From Flavobacterium sp. 245 (lineage in GTDB: Bacteria; Bacteroidota; Bacteroidia; Flavobacteriales; Flavobacteriaceae), in assembly GCF_004362055.1 (NCBI RefSeq), contig NZ_SNXB01000002.1:310001-374000 (forward strand): DNA of 64,000 bases. Direction: 5' to 3'. The notes under the pieces are model-generated. The model ran no database searches, had not been told where the DNA came from, and saw only the letters and a list, made by a program, of their open reading frames with translations. Below, piece by piece: positions 61,201 through 64,000 of this stretch (position 1 is its first letter; each line of letters begins with the position of its first letter). The position numbers and the translations under genes were made by a program.

Positions 61201-64000
61201 AACAAATTACCGTTGACGTAAAAGGGGAAATTCTCGATTTGAAAAACACTTTCAATACGATGGTGGAACAATTAAATTCATTTGCTTCTGAAGTAACGCG
61301 TGTGGCTCGTGAGGTTGGTACGGAAGGAAAACTTGGAGGACAATCTGAAGTAAAAGGGGTTGCGGGAACATGGAAAGATTTAACAGATTCGGTTAACGTA
61401 ATGGCATCCAACTTAACAGGCCAAGTACGTGGAATTGCGAAAGTGGTAACTTCTGTAGCAAAAGGGAATTTAAAGCAAAAATTATCTATTGATGCTAAAG
61501 GCGAAGTAGCGCAATTGACCGATACAATCAACGAAATGATTGATACGCTAGCTACTTTCTCTGATCAGGTAACAACAGTTGCACGTGAAGTTGGTGCCGA
61601 AGGAAAACTTGGAGGTCAGGCAAACGTTCCTGGAGCTTCTGGAACTTGGAAAAACCTAACGGAAAACGTAAATCAGTTGGCTGCGAATCTTACTACACAG
61701 GTTCGTGCTATTTCTGAGGTTGCATCGGCAGTAACCCAGGGCGATTTAACGCGAACAATTGGTGTTGAAGCAAAAGGTGAAGTTGAAGCACTTAAAGACA
61801 CTATCAATCAAATGATTTCAAATCTTAAAGCAACTACCTTACGTAATCAAGAACAAGACTGGCTGAAATCAAATTTAGCCAAGTTTACACAAATGCTTCA
61901 AGGTCAAAAAGAGCTGAATGCCGTTACTAAAAAAATCCTTTCTGAACTTGCAACTGTTGTTACAGCACAGCATGGACTTTTCTATATTTTGGAAGAAGAT
62001 GAAGAATTCATGGATTCAAAACTGAATTTAATCGCTTCTTATGCTTATATAAAACGTAAAGATTCGATGACGCAATATGCAATGGGCGAAGGACTTATTG
62101 GTCAGGTGGCAATTGAAAAAGAACGTATTATTTTAAGTAATGTCCCAAAAGATTATATCCGAATTAATTCGGGGCTTGGTAATGCAAAACCGCAAGATGT
62201 AATTATTCTTCCCGTTCTTTTTGAGGGCCGACTTAAAGCTGTTATTGAATTGGCTTCTCTTGATACATTTAATCAGACGCACTTAGATTTCCTTGAAGGA
62301 TTGACAGAAAGTATCGGAATTGTACTAAACACGATTGAATCTAATTCAAGAACTGAAGAATTGTTGGTTCAATCACAATCTTTGGCAAGCGAACTAAAAA
62401 GTCAGCAGCAAGTATTGAAAAATACGAATGAAGAATTAGAAGAAAAAGCAATTTTGCTAGCCAATCAAAAAGAAGAAGTGGAACTTAAAAACCAAGAGGT
62501 TGAGGTTGCCCGAAAAGCACTGGAGGAAAAAGCAGATCAGCTTACACTGACTTCAAAATATAAATCGGAATTCCTGGCGAATATGTCACATGAGTTACGT
62601 ACACCTTTGAATAGTTTACAGATTTTAGCTAATGAATTAATCGCGAACCGAGACGGAAATTTATCTGAAAAACAAATTCAGTTTGCTAAAACTATCAACT
62701 CCTGCGGTGATGATTTAATTCAGCTGATTAATGACATTCTGGATCTTTCAAAAATTGAATCTGGTTATATTTCTGTTGATTATAATCCGATTAGTTTTGC
62801 CGAAATCAGCCGATTTGTGGAATCTACCTTCAACCCTATTTCGCAGGCAAAACATCTAAATTTCGAAATTTTAATGGATGCGAATCTTCCTGAGGTAATG
62901 GAAACGGATTCGCAACGATTAAATCAAATTCTAAAAAATCTATTATCTAATTCCTTCAAATTCACTGAAAAAGGCGCTGTTAAACTAAACATTTATAAAG
63001 CAGATAATAATTGGAAAACCAAAAACTCCAGTTTAGAAAACGCTGAAGCTGTAGTTGCTTTCGAAATTTCAGACACCGGAATTGGGATATCGAAAGAAAA
63101 ACAAAACATCATTTTTGAAGCTTTCCAACAGGCAGAAGGGTCGACCAGCCGTAAATATGGCGGAACTGGTTTAGGATTATCAATCAGCCGTGGTCTTTCT
63201 GACTTATTGGGCGGTAGTATCGAATTGGAAAGTGACACCAACATTGGAAGTAAATTCACACTGTTTTTACCTTTAAAATTCGTTCATCTTGCTGAAATTG
63301 AAGACATAAACGTCAATGAAGAATTGAATGTTATTCACGCTGGAAAAAGTCGTTTAAAATCGCTTCCTTCTTCAAGTTTCAACAAATCGGATATTGATTT
63401 ATACTTTGCAGATGAAGTTGGCGACGATAGAGCCATTATTAAACCCGATGATAAAGTATTATTAATTGCTGAAGACAATTTGACTTTTGCAAAAATTTTA
63501 TTGGAAAGAGCGCATCAGCATGATATTAAAGTTGTGGTGACTACAAAAGGGAATGATGTGATCGACTACATCAATCAGTTTCATCCTCACGCGATTACAA
63601 TGGATCTTAACATGCCAGATACCAGTGGCTGGAAAATTCTGGACCGATTGAAAACTGATTTTACGCTTCGACATATTCCGGTTTATATTATTTCGGGCGA
63701 GGATGAAAGAAATAAAGGTTTAAAACGCGGTGCTAGAAACTTTCTCGTTAAACCGGTTAAAAATGATTTATTGACGGCTCTTTTTAATGATATTCATGAT
63801 TTTAAAAATAAAAAAGAAAAGAATTTATTAGTCGTTGATGATAATCAAGCAGAAGTAAACCGAATTGTCGAAGCCGTTGAAGGAGACGACATTTCGATCT
63901 CGACTGCTTTAACAGCAAAAGACGCAGTTGAACTTATCAAGAAAAAGTCATTTGATTGTATTATCTTAGACTTGGTGCTTCCTGATGCAGATGGATTAGA
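58245..64000 (+). CDS. giant soluble hybrid histidine kinase with poly-HAMP array (3' end missing)
   Basis: More than 1,918 residues, open to the window edge. No signal or membrane helix at the N-terminus (Lys-rich, then [16 protein letters not shown]). Residues about 150-1190 hold tandem HAMP-type units with the recurring [20 protein letters not shown]; the Trp codons lie exactly 276 bp apart in eleven units. Then a GAF domain (about 1223-1365), a coiled coil, HisKA with His1449 ([11 protein letters not shown]), HATPase ([17 protein letters not shown]), one receiver with Asp1787 (MDLNMPD) and a second receiver with Asp1909 before the sequence ends. Architecture resembles fungal group III (Nik1-type) kinases; probably an osmotic or stress phosphorelay hub. 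Confidence 0.93.
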   Translation, partial: MKNKIHKNKTPKNDVLIALPVITEEQTAERKSKKNKTEESILSDAEFLKILLKVKNGNFSQRFPTDQDGTKRAICDTLNEIIDLNERMVFEFQKVGKSIGKQGKLTNRVVLDGARGSWSSCVDSVNTLISDLVHPTIEIAHVITSVAKGNLSQEMPLAIEGNPLQGEFLRIAKEVNGMVKQLNLFSMEVTRVAREVGTEGKLGGQAKVRGVGGVWKDLTDSVNKMASNLTGQVRNIADVTTAVAKGDLSKKITVDVKGEIQELKNTINTMVDQLNSFSSEVTRVAREVGTEGKLGGQAQVKGVGGTWKDLTDSVNQMASNLTGQVRNIADVTTAVAKGDLSKKITVDVKGEILELKDTINTMVDQLNSFSSEVTRVSREVGSEGKLGGQAKVRGVGGVWKDLTDSVNQMASNLTGQVRNIAEVTTAVAKGDLSKKITVNVEGEILELKNTINTMVDQLNSFGSEVTRVAREVGSEGKLGGQAKVKGVGGTWKDLTDSVNQMASNLTGQVRNIAEVTTAVANGDLSKKITAVAEGEILELKKTINTMVDQLNSFSSEVTRVALEVGTEGKLGGQAKVKGVGGTWKDLTDSVNQMASNLTGQVRNIAEVTTAVAKGDLSRQITVDTKGEILELKNTINTMVGQLNSFASEVTRVAREVGTEGKLGGQAQVEGVGGTWKDLTDSVNQMASNLTGQVRNIAEVTTAVAKGDLSLQITVDVKGEILELKNTINTMVDQLRGFASEVTRVSREVGTEGKLGGQANVPGVAGTWKDLTDSVNQMAGNLTAQVRNIADVAIAVANGDMSRKITVDVRGEILQLKETLNTMVDQLREFASEVTRVAREVGTEGKLGGQANVPGVAGTWKDLTDSVNQMAGNLTTQVRNIAEVTIAVANGDMSKKITADVRGEILQLKETVNTMVDQLRAFASEVTRVAREVGTDGKLGGQAFVPGVAGTWKDLTDSVNQMASNLTGQVRNIADVTKAVANGDLSKQITVDVKGEILDLKNTFNTMVEQLNSFASEVTRVAREVGTEGKLGGQSEVKGVAGTWKDLTDSVNVMASNLTGQVRGIAKVVTSVAKGNLKQKLSIDAKGEVAQLTDTINEMIDTLATFSDQVTTVAREVGAEGKLGGQANVPGASGTWKNLTENVNQLAANLTTQVRAISEVASAVTQGDLTRTIGVEAKGEVEALKDTINQMISNLKATTLRNQEQDWLKSNLAKFTQMLQGQKELNAVTKKILSELATVVTAQHGLFYILEEDEEFMDSKLNLIASYAYIKRKDSMTQYAMGEGLIGQVAIEKERIILSNVPKDYIRINSGLGNAKPQDVIILPVLFEGRLKAVIELASLDTFNQTHLDFLEGLTESIGIVLNTIESNSRTEELLVQSQSLASELKSQQQVLKNTNEELEEKAILLANQKEEVELKNQEVEVARKALEEKADQLTLTSKYKSEFLANMSHELRTPLNSLQILANELIANRDGNLSEKQIQFAKTINSCGDDLIQLINDILDLSKIESGYISVDYNPISFAEISRFVESTFNPISQAKHLNFEILMDANLPEVMETDSQRLNQILKNLLSNSFKFTEKGAVKLNIYKADNNWKTKNSSLENAEAVVAFEISDTGIGISKEKQNIIFEAFQQAEGSTSRKYGGTGLGLSISRGLSDLLGGSIELESDTNIGSKFTLFLPLKFVHLAEIEDINVNEELNVIHAGKSRLKSLPSSSFNKSDIDLYFADEVGDDRAIIKPDDKVLLIAEDNLTFAKILLERAHQHDIKVVVTTKGNDVIDYINQFHPHAITMDLNMPDTSGWKILDRLKTDFTLRHIPVYIISGEDERNKGLKRGARNFLVKPVKNDLLTALFNDIHDFKNKKEKNLLVVDDNQAEVNRIVEAVEGDDISISTALTAKDAVELIKKKSFDCIILDLVLPDADGL
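58800..61800 (+). repeat. eleven in-frame 276-bp HAMP-unit repeats
   Basis: The Trp codon of each WKDLT(D) unit falls at 58887, 59163, 59439, 59715, 59991, 60267, 60543, 60819, 61095, 61371 and 61647: every interval is exactly 276 bp (92 codons). Central units are very similar at the DNA level while the outer ones have diverged, as expected of expansion by unequal recombination with selection for frame and phase. Confidence 0.9.

Noticed and set aside
59408..61531. Minus-strand open frames inside the poly-HAMP gene
   Set aside because: They repeat with the 276-bp period and are shadows of the biased codon use of the plus-strand gene; no starts or independent signals.
58800..61800. CRISPR-like array
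   Set aside because: The regular 276-bp spacing is coding HAMP repeats with no spacer structure; no CRISPR was seen anywhere in the window.

Overview
The window reads as chromosomal DNA of a Flavobacterium-like member of the Bacteroidota. The sequence is AT-rich and several promoters show the phylum's -7 element (TAnnTTTG). Outer-membrane proteins are of Bacteroidota types (SusC/OMP-like barrels, a GLPGLI protein, a TonB-dependent siderophore receptor). There are no tRNA or rRNA genes, no CRISPR array and no prophage. One IS6-type insertion sequence is present, along with several intergenic palindromes and a dispersed repeat of about 110 bp.

Layout. 1-9.1 kb: the 3' end of an alpha/beta hydrolase, the IS element, an outer-membrane barrel/GLPGLI operon, an HxlR regulator with an alcohol-dehydrogenase-like oxidoreductase, a TonB-C lipoprotein, and a GNAT relic with its terminator still in place. 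9.3-19.3 kb: small secreted proteins; a DUF4833/GtrA/CDP-alcohol transferase operon; a phytanoyl-CoA-dioxygenase-like gene whose 5' leader encodes a short peptide with seven consecutive cysteines; an SDR; a serine hydrolase; several decayed genes; and PRC-barrel and DUF3667 proteins.

19.4-33 kb: nine minus-strand genes, mostly spaced 8-75 bp apart (one gap of 146 bp). They encode two alpha/beta hydrolases, an amidohydrolase, a metallo-beta-lactamase-fold protein with altered metal ligands, a porin-like barrel, an NTF2-like protein, an SDR, a polysaccharide-deacetylase-fold protein and an Old Yellow Enzyme. A histidine kinase and a sigma-54-type response regulator lie immediately upstream. This looks like an inducible catabolic locus for an unidentified small molecule.

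33-44.4 kb: a small acidic protein, a 3-methyladenine glycosylase, and a seven-gene minus-strand operon: pnuC, nadR, a MoxR-like AAA ATPase, an unknown protein, an HExxH-plus-VWA protein, a second unknown protein and a PaaK-like adenylating enzyme. The last five genes overlap end to end. A large methyltransferase is divergent from the operon. I regard the AAA/VWA/adenylating block as the best candidate for an undescribed system.

44.5-55.3 kb: secreted proteins, a GH39 glycosidase, an XRE-cupin regulator, a siderophore receptor opposite a PepSY reductase-like protein, and an SDR-AraC-Tam operon with a well-defined promoter and a direct-repeat operator. 55.8-64 kb: a phosphorelay cluster of two single-domain response regulators, a CHASE3-like kinase, and a soluble hybrid kinase of more than 1,900 residues built on eleven exact 276-bp HAMP units. 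The last gene runs off the end of the window.
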